Source: an uncultured Oscillospiraceae bacterium (GTDB taxonomy: Bacteria; Bacillota; Clostridia; Oscillospirales; Ruminococcaceae). From it: a stretch of DNA of 64,000 bases. This document shows positions 17,569 through 26,829 of the stretch, one piece after another. Each line of letters begins with the position of its first letter. Position 1 is the first letter of the stretch. The translations under genes and the position numbers were made by a program. Below the pieces are notes generated by a model. The model worked only from the letters and a program-made list of their open reading frames with translations. It made no database searches and was not told the DNA's origin. The stretch spans positions 1 to 64,000 of the forward strand of contig UQSL01000001.1 of NCBI GenBank assembly GCA_900543705.1, in the 5' to 3' direction.

Positions 17569-19140
17569 TTACACTTCTACATCAATCTTCAGTCCCGATT
17601 TGAATTCTACCGTCAGCTTCTCATCGTAAACTGTTATCTTCTCAATTAGCCGTCTGACCAGGGCTTCAGAGTACTCTGTGATTGCTTCTGTCTGCCCATT
17701 CAAAAAACTGGTCAGTTCCTCGGCATGCTCTGCCAACTCGTGACGCGCCGCTTCATCCGAAAGGATTGCCTGCCGTTCTTCCCGAAACTCCACAATAGCA
17801 TCGCCGATTTCATTGATTTTCTTCTGGTCGCTTCCGGCATCAAGAAGCTCCTGCTGCTTCCTCCGTATTTCGCTGTCAACCTCCTCAAGCTGTGCTTCAA
17901 TGCTTCCTCTTGTGACCGAGATCATATTCTGCTTTAAAAGCGGCAGGACGCTGTCCTTCCTTGCCCAGGCATCGTTGACCGCCGTCACAATCGCTGCCTG
18001 CAGGTCTTCTTCGTGTATAGTCCTTGCAGGGCAGTCAATCCCGCTGCTCTTCTTAAGAACCCGGCTCACACATCGCCACACTGTTGATTTGCAGCCGTTG
18101 TTGTTCCACTTGACCCTGCGGAAGATGTCGCCGCAGTGCCCGCATATCACCATGCTTGAAAGCGCGTACCGCGAGCTGTAAACCCGCTTCTTCCCATCCG
18201 TAAGAAGGTTGGCTCTCCGGGCAATCTCAGCCTGGACTCTAAGGAATACATCTCTGTCGATAATCGGCTCCTGGCTTCCTTCCACATAATATTTTGGCGC
18301 GTACCCATTATTGGCTACCCGCTTCTTTTCGAGGATGCTCACTGTGTACGTTTTCTGCAGAAGGGCATCTCCGATGTACTTTTCATTGGTAAGAATCTGC
18401 TTGATGTTGCTTTCGTACCATTTTTTGTTATGCGCCCCGTTTAAGATGCCGTCTGCCTCAAGGCTCTTTTTTATCTGCAGGAAACTTGCCCCGTCCAGAT
18501 ATTCCGCGTAGATTCTCTTTACGACCTCAGCCTCCTCCGGGACTATGACCAGCTTCCCATTCTCATCCTTCGTGTAGCCGAGGAACCGGTTATGGTTGAC
18601 CTGCACCTTGCCCTGCTGGTTGCGGAACTGGATGCCGAGCCGCACATTCGCCGAAAGCGATTCTGATTCCTGTTGCGCCAGTGCAGCCATAATAGTCATC
18701 AGAACTTCGCCTTTGGCATCGAGTGTATTTATGTTCTCCTTTTCAAAGAAGACCGCAATATTAAGCATCTTAAGCTCTCTCGTGTACTTCAGGCAGTCCA
18801 CCGTGTTTCTTGAAAAACGGCTGATCGATTTGGTCAGAATCATGTCAATTTTGCCTGCCCGACAGTCCGCGATCATTCTGTTGAAAGATTCGCGCTTGGC
18901 TGTGTTGGTTGCTGAGATTCCATCGTCGGCGTACACTTCAACAAGCTCCCATTCCGGTTTGCTGCTGATGTAGGAAGTGTAATGCTCGACCTGTACCTCA
19001 TAGCTTGATTCCTGCTCCTCAAATTCTGTGGATACCCTGCAGTAGGCAGCCACTCTTGTTTTCTGTTTTTTCTGCGTCGGCTTCTGCGTGCCGACCGTCC
19101 GTCTCGCCGGAATGACGGTAATGTTCTGTGCTATTGCCAT
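17569..19140 (-). CDS. serine recombinase, third of a trio
   Basis: 523 aa. Resolvase domain with catalytic Ser37 (AAYCRVST), SRFSRNT motif, recombinase domain, zinc ribbon (CGHCG, later CVSR and CPAR), coiled coil, and a C-terminal domain. Its ATG overlaps the stop of the upstream small recombinase-domain gene (TAATG). It acts with its partners in phage integration and excision, or in gene control by inversion; which of the three is the integrase cannot be read from sequence. Confidence 0.9.
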   Translation of the reverse strand: MAIAQNITVIPARRTVGTQKPTQKKQKTRVAAYCRVSTEFEEQESSYEVQVEHYTSYISSKPEWELVEVYADDGISATNTAKRESFNRMIADCRAGKIDMILTKSISRFSRNTVDCLKYTRELKMLNIAVFFEKENINTLDAKGEVLMTIMAALAQQESESLSANVRLGIQFRNQQGKVQVNHNRFLGYTKDENGKLVIVPEEAEVVKRIYAEYLDGASFLQIKKSLEADGILNGAHNKKWYESNIKQILTNEKYIGDALLQKTYTVSILEKKRVANNGYAPKYYVEGSQEPIIDRDVFLRVQAEIARRANLLTDGKKRVYSSRYALSSMVICGHCGDIFRRVKWNNNGCKSTVWRCVSRVLKKSSGIDCPARTIHEEDLQAAIVTAVNDAWARKDSVLPLLKQNMISVTRGSIEAQLEEVDSEIRRKQQELLDAGSDQKKINEIGDAIVEFREERQAILSDEAARHELAEHAEELTSFLNGQTEAITEYSEALVRRLIEKITVYDEKLTVEFKSGLKIDVEV

Positions 19141-19562
19141 TATCCGCTCACCTCATTTCTTATCAGGCTGTAAGCAAATTCAACCTGTTTGACCGAGTCA
19201 TAATATCTTCTTGGAATGTCCGGCATGGAAAAGCACATATAGTATCTCTCTGTTACCGGCGGTTTTTTCGCTTTATTGTCCCTTCCAAGGGCGGCTTCCC
19301 GGCGAAGCCGCTCCATCTCTGCAGCCTGAAAAGTCTCCTCATCAATAATCGACGGGTAATTCTCGCTGCCCAGGTAACGCGAATTCTGCATGATATGTTT
19401 TACCTGTGTATGCGACATCTTAAGGCCTGCCGCCTGCGCAGCCGCCTTGTAGGATGCGCCCATAAGATAAACCGCGTACATCGTCCGCACCTTTTCCGCT
19501 TCCTCCTCGTTGACGACAATCAGGCCGTTAATCACCTCATACCCCATCGGCATGTGTTTCAT
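19140..19562 (-). CDS. recombinase-domain protein without catalytic domain
   Basis: 140 aa, matching only the middle recombinase domain (MGYEVINGLIVVNEEEAEKV, then a helix-turn region and YPSIIDEETF). There is no resolvase domain and no catalytic serine. It overlaps both flanking recombinase genes by a few codons, with GAGGT before the ATG, so the three are co-translated. Probably a DNA-binding partner or directionality factor for the neighbouring recombinases; this is inference. Confidence 0.82.
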   Translation of the reverse strand: MKHMPMGYEVINGLIVVNEEEAEKVRTMYAVYLMGASYKAAAQAAGLKMSHTQVKHIMQNSRYLGSENYPSIIDEETFQAAEMERLRREAALGRDNKAKKPPVTERYYMCFSMPDIPRRYYDSVKQVEFAYSLIRNEVSG

Positions 19563-21102
19563 CTACCTCAATCCTTTCTCTGAAGACGGATCCGCATTTC
19601 ATTGCAAATCCCACCTCGTTTTTACTGAAAAGCACAATGCTGTCAACAAACCTTGTAAAAAGGTCATCATCGAATTCCGTAATCATCTGTCCTTTGCCGG
19701 TGTAAATCAACAGCTCCGCAAGATTGTCGCGGCACTTTTTCCCGGCATCGACCGTCAGCGCCTTTTTCTCCGCAAGGAGTTTTTCCTCCTCCTTTGCAAG
19801 GGCATCGTTCTGTTCCTGGTAAACCGCCGGATCGAGCAGCCCCTTGCTGAAGAACTGCAGGATCTGCTGCCTTCTCTCAAAGTTTTGTTCAAGCAGCAAA
19901 TCAATGCTGTCGAAGCGTTTCACATTTGCCTTCGTCAGTCCCTGCCTCAGTGTGACCGAATAGGGAATGAGAATCTTTTCCCTTGCATAAACCAGCTTGT
20001 TCATCATCGTCACAAAGGCTCCCCTCACCAGCGCCTCAGATACCGCAGTCACACTGCAGGCGTTTTTGTCTTTCATATGTGTGCTGCAGCTAAATCCGGG
20101 GTACCGGTACAGCTTAACGCGCCTGCATCTGCCGCCGCACTGCCCGCAGACAATCTTCCCGGAATAAACATAACGCTTACTGTACTTTTCCGGCTTATCC
20201 CGATTCCCTTTTTCACTCGCATTGAAAGCAAGAATCGCATTCGCCGCCTCAAAGCTCTCCCGGTCTATAATCGCCTCATGATGATCCTTTGCGTAGTACT
20301 GCGTCTTTTCTCCCTGATTCTGATGTCTGTTAAACCTGTCATCGGTATAAGTCTTTTGAAAAAGCACATCTCCGACGTACTTCTCGTTTTTGACCATGTT
20401 TGCAATGACGCTGCTTGACCACCTGCCGCCGCGTTTGGTTGGTATGCCGTCAGCGTTCAGCTGCCTGGCCACGTCCCTTGAGGATTTCCCCGCCAGCAGC
20501 TCTTCAAAAACCATCCGGACGACCACTGCCTGTTCTTCATTCACCTTCATCTCTCCGTTTACATTATCGTATCCGTACGGAGGATAGCTGATTTTGAATG
20601 TACCGTTCTGATAGCGCTTCTGGATAGACCATTTGTTGTTTTCCGCGATGGAATGTGATTCGCTTTCCGCAAGGCTCGAAAGAATGGATAGCAGAAGTTC
20701 GCCCTCCATCTTTCCGGTGTCGATATTTTCCTTTTCAAAAAAGATGTAAATCCCTTTCTCGCAGAGCTTTCTCACCGTCTCAATGCTGTCAAGCGTATTC
20801 CTGGAAAATCTACTGATGGACTTTACGACAATGTAATCAATCAGCCCGTTGTCACAGTCTTCGAGCAGCTTTAAAAGACCTTCGCGTCTGGCCATCTTGG
20901 TTCCGCTTACGCCCTCGTCATAATAAAGCCCGGCGTATTCCCAGCCCGGATGTGTCTTGATGTAACGCTCATAATGATTCTTCTGTGCCTCCAGGCTGAT
21001 AAGCTGTTCATCGGAATCCGTCGATACCCTTGCATAGGCCGCTACCCGGAGCTTCTTATCCTGTTTTCCACCTGCCGCCTCTATCTTCGTTATTCGTTTC
21101 AT
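19537..21102 (-). CDS. serine recombinase, first of a trio
   Basis: 521 aa. Catalytic Ser27 (AAYARVST), SRFSRNT motif, recombinase domain, zinc ribbon (CGQCGGRC, CSTHMKDKNAC), coiled-coil and C-terminal domain. It belongs to the same family as the protein at 17569 but is clearly divergent. It has its own TTGCTA-type promoter at 21134-21162. The stop overlaps the small recombinase-domain gene. Confidence 0.9.
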   Translation of the reverse strand: MKRITKIEAAGGKQDKKLRVAAYARVSTDSDEQLISLEAQKNHYERYIKTHPGWEYAGLYYDEGVSGTKMARREGLLKLLEDCDNGLIDYIVVKSISRFSRNTLDSIETVRKLCEKGIYIFFEKENIDTGKMEGELLLSILSSLAESESHSIAENNKWSIQKRYQNGTFKISYPPYGYDNVNGEMKVNEEQAVVVRMVFEELLAGKSSRDVARQLNADGIPTKRGGRWSSSVIANMVKNEKYVGDVLFQKTYTDDRFNRHQNQGEKTQYYAKDHHEAIIDRESFEAANAILAFNASEKGNRDKPEKYSKRYVYSGKIVCGQCGGRCRRVKLYRYPGFSCSTHMKDKNACSVTAVSEALVRGAFVTMMNKLVYAREKILIPYSVTLRQGLTKANVKRFDSIDLLLEQNFERRQQILQFFSKGLLDPAVYQEQNDALAKEEEKLLAEKKALTVDAGKKCRDNLAELLIYTGKGQMITEFDDDLFTRFVDSIVLFSKNEVGFAMKCGSVFRERIEVDETHADGV

Positions 21103-21133
21103 CGTCTCACCTTCTTTCTTTTAGGGTAGTCTA

Positions 21134-21162
21134 TACATCACTCTGCCCGTCTCAAATAGCAA
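21134..21162 (-). promoter_or_regulatory. TTGCTA-type prophage promoter before recombinases
   Basis: Minus strand TTGCTA (21157-21162), 17 bases ending AGAGT, then GATGTA (21134-21139) and downstream ACTACC. One of four such sites with identical spacing in the prophage. Confidence 0.6.
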
Positions 21163-21167
21163 GTTAT

Positions 21168-21383
21168 TTATCGCATGATCCGGGAGAAAAACGGCTGAAA
21201 TGACGCGCGGTTTTTGTCCATGATTTTTTCGTATTCGTTCTCTGTGATAAGCTCCGCCGCAAGAAGATTTTTCGTCATCTGCTCTGCAAGAAGATAATCA
21301 TATTCCCTCTGAAGCTCCACGTTTGAAATCTCCGGAATCCCCGTCAGCTTGAGCCCGTCTCCTGTAATCTCTGTCGCGTTCAT
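21168..21383 (-). CDS. small SHOCT-like phage protein
   Basis: 71 aa with a C-terminal LLAAELITENEYEKIM segment like SHOCT proteins; the N-terminal part is unrecognised. It lies just before the recombinase trio, as its counterpart at 11904-12047 does before the ICE recombinase. Its ribosome site AGGAGG overlaps the structured leader at 21393-21436, so translation may be controlled by RNA folding. Confidence 0.72.
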   Translation of the reverse strand: MNATEITGDGLKLTGIPEISNVELQREYDYLLAEQMTKNLLAAELITENEYEKIMDKNRASFQPFFSRIMR

Positions 21384-21392
21384 AAAAAAAGC

Positions 21393-21436
21393 ACCTCCTA
21401 CCGGGTAGCCCCGGCGGGAGGTTTAATCTGACGTTT
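21393..21436 (-). ncRNA. structured leader, copy A (DUF2800-motif-like)
   Basis: Minus strand: conserved box ACGTCAGATT, then ACCTCC and CCGGG pairing with CCCGG and GGAGGT around loop GGGGCTACC. The last strand is the ribosome site of the next gene. Two relatives lie at 25725-25768 and 54642-54684. It resembles in context the described DUF2800 RNA motif; identity unverified. Confidence 0.6.
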
Positions 21437-23427
21437 CAGACGTCTTTTTTATAGAATTCGCAAACATATCCATCCGCTCTTAAAAGCAGGCCGTCCGCCC
21501 AGGGCGGCACTCTTCCCATCTGCTCGCACAGAGCTTCAAGCGACATGGCCGGATCTGCTTCAATGATAAGCTCGTCGTGTACATGGGCGACAATGCTGCA
21601 ATTCCTTAGCGTCCTCATGGCATACATCAGGATATCCCTCGATGTTGCCTGGACAATATTTTCGACAAATTTCGGGCCGTAACTTTCCATACGCTCCCAT
21701 TTCTTTGTTGCTCCGACTCCCTCGTAGGTCACGGACTCGCCGCCGAATCGGTTCTCCCCGATACGCGGCTTCACATAGACAAGGTTCCTCCCGGACGGAA
21801 GTGTGATAAACAGCATGCCGCTCTCATAAAAGAAACGGATTTCCTTTACAGACTGTGGCTTCCGTTCCTTTATGGCCTTTTTCACCGCACGGTCCACATC
21901 CCACCAGAAGCGGACGATATGCGGATTACTCTGCCGCCAGGCATCGACAAGGGGTTTCAGCTCTTCCTCAGCAAGTCCCATTTCGATAGCGCCCATCGCC
22001 TTTAACGCACCGGCAGCGCCGCCGTATCCAAGCGCAAGCTCCGCGATTTTGCCTTTCTGCCTGAGATGCCCGTTCACGCCATGCTTTTCTACCGGAACCT
22101 TAAACATCTGCGATGCAGAGGCGCAATAAATATCGCCGCCATTTTCAAAGACCTTGCTTCGCCATGATTCCTCTGCCAGCCAGGCGATCACTCTCGCCTC
22201 TATCGCAGAAAAGTCCGCCACATAAAACTGCTGCCCCTCGGCAGGAATAAACGCCGTCCGGATCAGCTGCGACAATGTATCCGGGACATCATCGTAAAGG
22301 ATGGAGAGTGCCTCCATATCACCTGCCTTTACTAACGCGCGGGCTTCCGCCAGATCCGGCATATGGTTCTGCGGAAGGTTCTGCAGCTGCACAAGCCTTC
22401 CGGCGAATCTTCCTGTCCTGTTGGCTCCGTAAAACTGGAACATTCCTCTTAGGCGGTTATCCCCGCAAGCGGCATTTTCCATCGCTTGGTACTTCTTTAC
22501 CGATGATTTGGCAAGCTGCTGCCGGATTTTCAGTGCTTCCGATACTTCGCCGTCTGTCTCATCAATCAGGGCGGCCACCTTTTTCCTGCCAAGCGTATCC
22601 GTTTCAAGCCCGTTATCTAAAAGCCACGCCTTCATCTGAACGACAGAATTTGGATTTTCAAGCTCCGTGATTGCCTGCATGGACGCTGTAAGACGCGCCT
22701 TTGAAATCCCATCAATCCGGATCGCCTCTTTCACAAACGGCATATCCACACGGATTCCCCTGTCATTGATCTGCTGGTCAATCACATATTCCTCCCACAC
22801 CTGCTCCGGAACCGGAAATTTGGAAAGCTTTTTTTGTATCTGCATCTCGGTCTCCACATCCCGGGCATTATATATCTTGAAGCGCTCCCACTTTTCCCTG
22901 TCGTGTTTGGGCAGATTCCTTGTTCTTCCTCTGTTTGATTTAGTCGGCGCACACGGGATACTGAAATACCTTATCAGGTCTTTTCCCTCGGACAGCTTCT
23001 GCTTTTCAAGCCCCAGCACGGCTCCCACGCCCTCAAGGGAAAGCGGCAGTCCCATATATGCCGACCAGACCATCGAACATTTCCATTGATTTGGATTCAA
23101 AAACCTTGCACAGCCACCAGACAGAGGATGTGCGTCATAAAACGGATCCAGACTGACCCCGATATCCGATAAATACCTTGAAAGGCAGACCCTCTCAAAC
23201 TGTGCGTTGAATGCCCATTTCGTAACTGCGTCATCCGTAAGCGCACTCAAAATATCCGCCGGGAGTTCTTCTCCGCAGGCAATATCAACCACTTTTACAT
23301 CGCCGCCGTCAACGCTGTATCCAAACAGCAGGATCTCAAAATCTTCTGCCTCTGCGTATTTATACACGCCGCATTTCTGAAGGCTGGCGGACGAATATGT
23401 CTCAATGTCTATTTCCAGATTCTTCAT
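21436..23427 (-). CDS. phage family A DNA polymerase with 3'-5' exonuclease
   Basis: 663 aa. Exonuclease motif IDIETYSS at residues 6-13, and later the polymerase motifs: RTGRFAGRLVQLQNLPQN, motif A DFSAIEARVIAWLA, the finger helix GKIAELALGYGGA, and motif C HVHDELIIEAD. All catalytic carboxylates are visible. It replicates the phage genome together with the primase/helicase proteins encoded at 51.9-54.3 kb. It ends the DUF2800-DUF2815-polymerase cassette. Confidence 0.93.
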   Translation of the reverse strand: MKNLEIDIETYSSASLQKCGVYKYAEAEDFEILLFGYSVDGGDVKVVDIACGEELPADILSALTDDAVTKWAFNAQFERVCLSRYLSDIGVSLDPFYDAHPLSGGCARFLNPNQWKCSMVWSAYMGLPLSLEGVGAVLGLEKQKLSEGKDLIRYFSIPCAPTKSNRGRTRNLPKHDREKWERFKIYNARDVETEMQIQKKLSKFPVPEQVWEEYVIDQQINDRGIRVDMPFVKEAIRIDGISKARLTASMQAITELENPNSVVQMKAWLLDNGLETDTLGRKKVAALIDETDGEVSEALKIRQQLAKSSVKKYQAMENAACGDNRLRGMFQFYGANRTGRFAGRLVQLQNLPQNHMPDLAEARALVKAGDMEALSILYDDVPDTLSQLIRTAFIPAEGQQFYVADFSAIEARVIAWLAEESWRSKVFENGGDIYCASASQMFKVPVEKHGVNGHLRQKGKIAELALGYGGAAGALKAMGAIEMGLAEEELKPLVDAWRQSNPHIVRFWWDVDRAVKKAIKERKPQSVKEIRFFYESGMLFITLPSGRNLVYVKPRIGENRFGGESVTYEGVGATKKWERMESYGPKFVENIVQATSRDILMYAMRTLRNCSIVAHVHDELIIEADPAMSLEALCEQMGRVPPWADGLLLRADGYVCEFYKKDV

Positions 23428-23508
23428 TTTACTCTTCTCTGAGAAAAGCGGCGGAAGCCATTGACCCCCGCCGCCAGTTTATGGATTATTCTGTTTCGTG
23501 ATCCCTGC

Positions 23509-24060
23509 TCAGGCAAGGAAATCATCATCCTCGAGTGTCGCAAAATCATCCGCAGCCGTGGTTCTGCCGCCGAGCGGCTCCCCATCGCGCACCTTCTGGA
23601 TATTTCCGAGGCCGCAGGCCACGCCCTTGTTGCCGTTGCTGTTGAATGCGTAAAAGCTCAGGGACACTCTCGCGTAGCAGCCGCTGTAAACCTCGCTCCT
23701 GTCAAGGATAGGCTTTACCGCCCTGTCCACAATCTGAGGCGGTGTCTTTGAATTGGCATTTACAAAGTAATGCCCCTTATACGCCTCGTCCTCACGCTCG
23801 GTATCTCCGTCCCTTAAAGGAAGCTTGATTGCGGCCTTGTTCGGCTTCTTGCCTCCAAACTTTGCGATACCCTCCTCGATAGCGGCATCCACCGCCTTGT
23901 TGATCGCGTCAATGGTGGTCTTATCGTCCTTCGGAATAAGCACCGACACGGAATACTTCTCATCGCCGCCGTTGATAGATACTGGATCCCACCCGTGAAA
24001 ATAGGAAAGTCTCGTGTTAATTCCTGTCACTACCATTGTCTTCTTGTTTGTGTTAACCAT
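23509..24060 (-). CDS. DUF2815 phage protein (probable ssDNA-binding)
   Basis: 183 aa from the ATG at 24060 (AGGAGG 9 bases upstream). Recognised from the N-terminus TKLSYFHG-type segment (NTRLSYFHGWDP), YSVSVLIPKDD and an acidic C-terminus ending DFATLEDDDFLA, like an SSB tail. DUF2815 proteins are encoded between DUF2800 and the polymerase in Firmicute phages and are thought to act in replication. Confidence 0.85.
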   Translation of the reverse strand: MVNTNKKTMVVTGINTRLSYFHGWDPVSINGGDEKYSVSVLIPKDDKTTIDAINKAVDAAIEEGIAKFGGKKPNKAAIKLPLRDGDTEREDEAYKGHYFVNANSKTPPQIVDRAVKPILDRSEVYSGCYARVSLSFYAFNSNGNKGVACGLGNIQKVRDGEPLGGRTTAADDFATLEDDDFLA

Positions 24061-24061
24061 C

Positions 24062-25195
24062 TTAAAAATCCTCCTTAATTTCGCTGAATTCATTTACTGC
24101 GTTATTGATTTCCGGACGCTTGTCCGATCTCGGCACCAGCGTAGGTTTCCCCGCCGGTTTGATAATGAGGCTGCCGAGCACTTCCTCAAATTTCTTTTTA
24201 CCCATGAGCTTCTGCATTTCGGTCAGCGTGATCAGGGACTGTCTGTAGATATCCCGGTATCCCGCTTCCCTGCTGGCCTCGGCCACCTTGGTTTCATCGC
24301 TGTACCTGCGCACCGACCTTCCTTCTACAATTTTGAAATCTCTCCACGTCTTACCATGATTGAGCGCTGCATCCGTGGCATACGCCGTTATTTCGTTCGC
24401 CCATCTGGTAAGGTCGGGAAGGACATGCAGAATATCCTCGATTTCGTCATCTGAAAGCAGCGGCGGCATTTTGAACTCTTCCTGCGCAAGCTTCAGCTTC
24501 TCCTCCGCCCTGGCTCTGCACTTAACAGCCGCACGGCAGAATGTGCACCAGTCTCCCGGCTGATAATCGCCCTCGCCTTTGTGCGCCATCTCTGCCTTTT
24601 CCTTCAGTTCGCTTTCGCCCCATGCCTTAAGGTCTGCGGCACTCATCGTAAAAGTGCTCACGTTTTCCCTTCGGGGCTGAAAGATGGACATATCCACTTC
24701 CTGAATGTCATAGAGCATGTCGAATTCATGAAGGGCACCGAGCCCGTAAAGCTTCATCTGTGGATTCTCATAAGCGTCCACCAAAATCCCGGCGCCGTAC
24801 TTAAAATCAATGATGTGAAGCCGCCCGTCACCAACGATGAGACAGTCTCCCGTGCCGAAGCCGTCCGGAACATACTCCGAAAAGTCAAGCCTCTGTTCAA
24901 TCAGGACAACCGGATCGCGGCAGCTTTGCTTTACCTTTTCATACTGCTCCATGACGAAATCAACATAAGCGTCGCTGCACTCCTCCATCTCATCGGAGTC
25001 GTAATCAGATACCGGCCTTTTGCTCCTCATCCGAAGTGCCTTTTTCAGCTTATGTTCGCAAAGCGCATGTGCCGCAGTCCCTTCCTTCGCCGCTTCGGAG
25101 CCGGTATTTTCAAACTCCTCCTCAAGCCTTGCGGAAGGCAGGCAGTTCAACCACCTGTGAGAGCCGGATGCAGAAAGTAATGCGTGATTTCTCAT
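24062..25195 (-). CDS. DUF2800 phage protein, RecB-like nuclease fold
   Basis: 377 aa. N-terminus LLSASGSHRWLNCLPSA is diagnostic for DUF2800. PD-(D/E)XK-like core: GTGDCLIVG, then IIDFKYGAG, and a Cys cluster CTFCRAAVKCRAR near residue 220 that may bind Fe-S or zinc. Probably a nuclease in phage recombination or replication. GGAGG precedes the ATG. Confidence 0.87.
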   Translation of the reverse strand: MRNHALLSASGSHRWLNCLPSARLEEEFENTGSEAAKEGTAAHALCEHKLKKALRMRSKRPVSDYDSDEMEECSDAYVDFVMEQYEKVKQSCRDPVVLIEQRLDFSEYVPDGFGTGDCLIVGDGRLHIIDFKYGAGILVDAYENPQMKLYGLGALHEFDMLYDIQEVDMSIFQPRRENVSTFTMSAADLKAWGESELKEKAEMAHKGEGDYQPGDWCTFCRAAVKCRARAEEKLKLAQEEFKMPPLLSDDEIEDILHVLPDLTRWANEITAYATDAALNHGKTWRDFKIVEGRSVRRYSDETKVAEASREAGYRDIYRQSLITLTEMQKLMGKKKFEEVLGSLIIKPAGKPTLVPRSDKRPEINNAVNEFSEIKEDF

Positions 25196-25494
25196 CTTCC
25201 GATTCCCTCCGCTTTCCGAAGCAGCTCCTCATAATTTGCCGGATCAATCCCGCTCAAGCGCTCTGCTCCGTACCCGGTAATAAGTGCCCTGACCTCTGCC
25301 GTGTATCCGCAGCGGCTCTTGTCCGCGAGAATACCCCTGACCTGCTCAAGAGTGATTTTCGGCTTCTCAGGCTTTGCCGGGGCTTCCGTTCTGGACCCGT
25401 CACTGTTTTCGAGCACCTGCTTAAGCGCCGCAACACTTTCATTCAGTGCACTCAGCTCGTCCGTGATTTTCTGCAGAATCTGTTCCTTCGTCAT
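25192..25494 (-). CDS. small conserved phage protein
   Basis: 100 aa from the ATG at 25494 (AGGAG upstream). N-terminal helix with Leu repeats (ILQKITDELSALNESVAALK), a Pro/Lys/Glu linker, and a C-terminal ITLEQVRGILADKSR...VRALITGYGAERL domain found next to DUF2800 genes in other Clostridial phages. Function not established. It overlaps the DUF2800 start by four bases. Confidence 0.75.
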   Translation of the reverse strand: MTKEQILQKITDELSALNESVAALKQVLENSDGSRTEAPAKPEKPKITLEQVRGILADKSRCGYTAEVRALITGYGAERLSGIDPANYEELLRKAEGIGR

Positions 25495-25687
25495 TTCCGT
25501 TTTCTCCTTTCTTCGTCTCGCAGATGGCGATCTCTTCAACGCTGTCTCCCGGAATCAGCACCGTGACCCTCTTCTTTTCACCGAAGAGATGTCGCATGAA
25601 CATTTCCCGGAGTGTGACGCTTCTGCAGGATACGATCCCGCCGGTCTGCGGTTCCTTTGAAACACTGATTTTCAAATTGTGTTTCAT
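25439..25687 (-). CDS. small conserved phage protein
   Basis: 82 aa from the ATG at 25687 with AAGGTGG upstream. MKHNLKISVSKEPQTGGIVS and VTVLIPGDSVEEIAI recur in early operons of Clostridial phages. First gene of the DUF2800 cassette. Its leader carries structured element copy B. No function assigned. Confidence 0.7.
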   Translation of the reverse strand: MKHNLKISVSKEPQTGGIVSCRSVTLREMFMRHLFGEKKRVTVLIPGDSVEEIAICETKKGENGNDEGTDSAENHGRAECTE

Positions 25688-25724
25688 GTCTTCTGACCAC
25701 CTTTCCGAGGGTTGATTGTTATGT

Positions 25725-25768
25725 CCCTCTATCTGGTAGCCCCGAAGAAGCAACGAATCGGACGTTTT
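25725..25768 (-). ncRNA. structured leader, copy B (DUF2800-motif-like)
   Basis: Minus strand ACGTCCGATT, then CTTC, loop GGGGCTACC, GAGG. The pairing CTTC/GAGG replaces CCTC/GAGG of copy C, a compensating G-U. It precedes the operon that contains the DUF2800 gene, the position described for the DUF2800 RNA motif. Confidence 0.6.
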
Positions 25769-25844
25769 ATTTTGGTGAATTTAAAAAAGCCTGTGAAATC
25801 TCAAATAAGAGAAATCACAGGCTATCTTCATATGTGGAAAACTC

Positions 25845-26828
25845 CTATATTCTTATGGCATGGTCGAGCGCAATCCAGCCGCTTCCGGATTTGAGCTTGC
25901 CCCATTTGCTCGCTCCCTGCCCTGCGGACTCGGCGATAATGGTGAAGGTGCCGACACCTGTGAAGTGGCCCGTCCTCGGGTAATCGATGCCAGGGCCGGT
26001 GCGGATGTTAAGGTTGCTGATGGAGACCTTCACCTGATACGGAACAGAGTCGCTTGTCGCTGCGGTCTGCGTGGCGTCTGCGGCTTTGGCGGAATAGACC
26101 ACATTGCCATCAGAATCAAAGACAGAATATCCCGGATTGGCGTCTGCCTTTGCCTTGGCGTTCTTTAACACCTTGTACGCGCCAAGCTGCGACTTGCTGT
26201 CAGCCCAGGTCTTGCGGACACGATAAAGCGCGCTGCCTGACGATGCCGTTCCGGATGAGCCGCCTCCCGACGCTGCAGAGGACGAGCTGCCAAGCGCCGC
26301 CGTCACCTTCGCCGCCAGATCGCCGAGCCTGCTGTAAAGCCAATCTCCCGGGCAGGACTTATTCGCAAACCACCTGTGGACGGTAATCACCATCTCATCG
26401 GAAGCAAGATTGTAGTTCAAGGTTTTATCCTTATCGCCGAGCCACAGCAGCTTCTTTTTGCCATTGCGCTGACAGATATCCGTGCATAGCTTGATAAGAG
26501 AAGCGTACACGGCATCGCTCATGGCGTAGGGCGCGGTCTTGTCGGACGCGCACTCAATCGTGACGGCTCTCTGGTCGTTGGCGTTTGACGAGGAACACCA
26601 GGAGCGGTTTTTCTCCTCCACGCATAAAGACACGCGCCCATCATCGCCGATGCCGTAGTTGCAGCTGGCCTGCCGTGACGTGCTGGTAAAACAGCCGCAG
26701 ATAGATTCGGCAGACAGCCTCCCGACGACACAATGAGGGGTGATTCGGTCTATGCTGTGAGTACGCTGCCCGGAATGATTCGGACTTAAAAGTGTATATA
26801 ATACTAAAGAGCTGTTCGTATAAGCCAT
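25845..26828 (-). CDS. phage endolysin, N-acetylmuramoyl-L-alanine amidase with SH3 domain
   Basis: 327 aa. Amidase_2 domain in the first 150 residues (zinc ligands likely in ITPHCVVGRL and VHRWFANKSCPGDWLY), a Ser/Gly linker near residue 180, then an SH3-like cell-wall domain (LNIRTGPGIDYPRTG). No signal peptide, so export depends on the holin encoded just upstream. AGGAAGGTG before the ATG at 26828. Confidence 0.92.
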   Translation of the reverse strand: MAYTNSSLVLYTLLSPNHSGQRTHSIDRITPHCVVGRLSAESICGCFTSTSRQASCNYGIGDDGRVSLCVEEKNRSWCSSSNANDQRAVTIECASDKTAPYAMSDAVYASLIKLCTDICQRNGKKKLLWLGDKDKTLNYNLASDEMVITVHRWFANKSCPGDWLYSRLGDLAAKVTAALGSSSSAASGGGSSGTASSGSALYRVRKTWADSKSQLGAYKVLKNAKAKADANPGYSVFDSDGNVVYSAKAADATQTAATSDSVPYQVKVSISNLNIRTGPGIDYPRTGHFTGVGTFTIIAESAGQGASKWGKLKSGSGWIALDHAIRI

Positions 26829-26829
26829 A

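Noticed and set aside
17464..17569. Attachment site of the prophage
   Set aside because: I compared this flank with 56350-56700 by eye and saw no shared core long enough to claim. Serine integrase cores can be only a few bases.
19510..20418. Plus-strand open frame of about 300 codons over a recombinase gene
   Set aside because: Shadow of the catalytic recombinase frame; composition is biased and no start signal is present.
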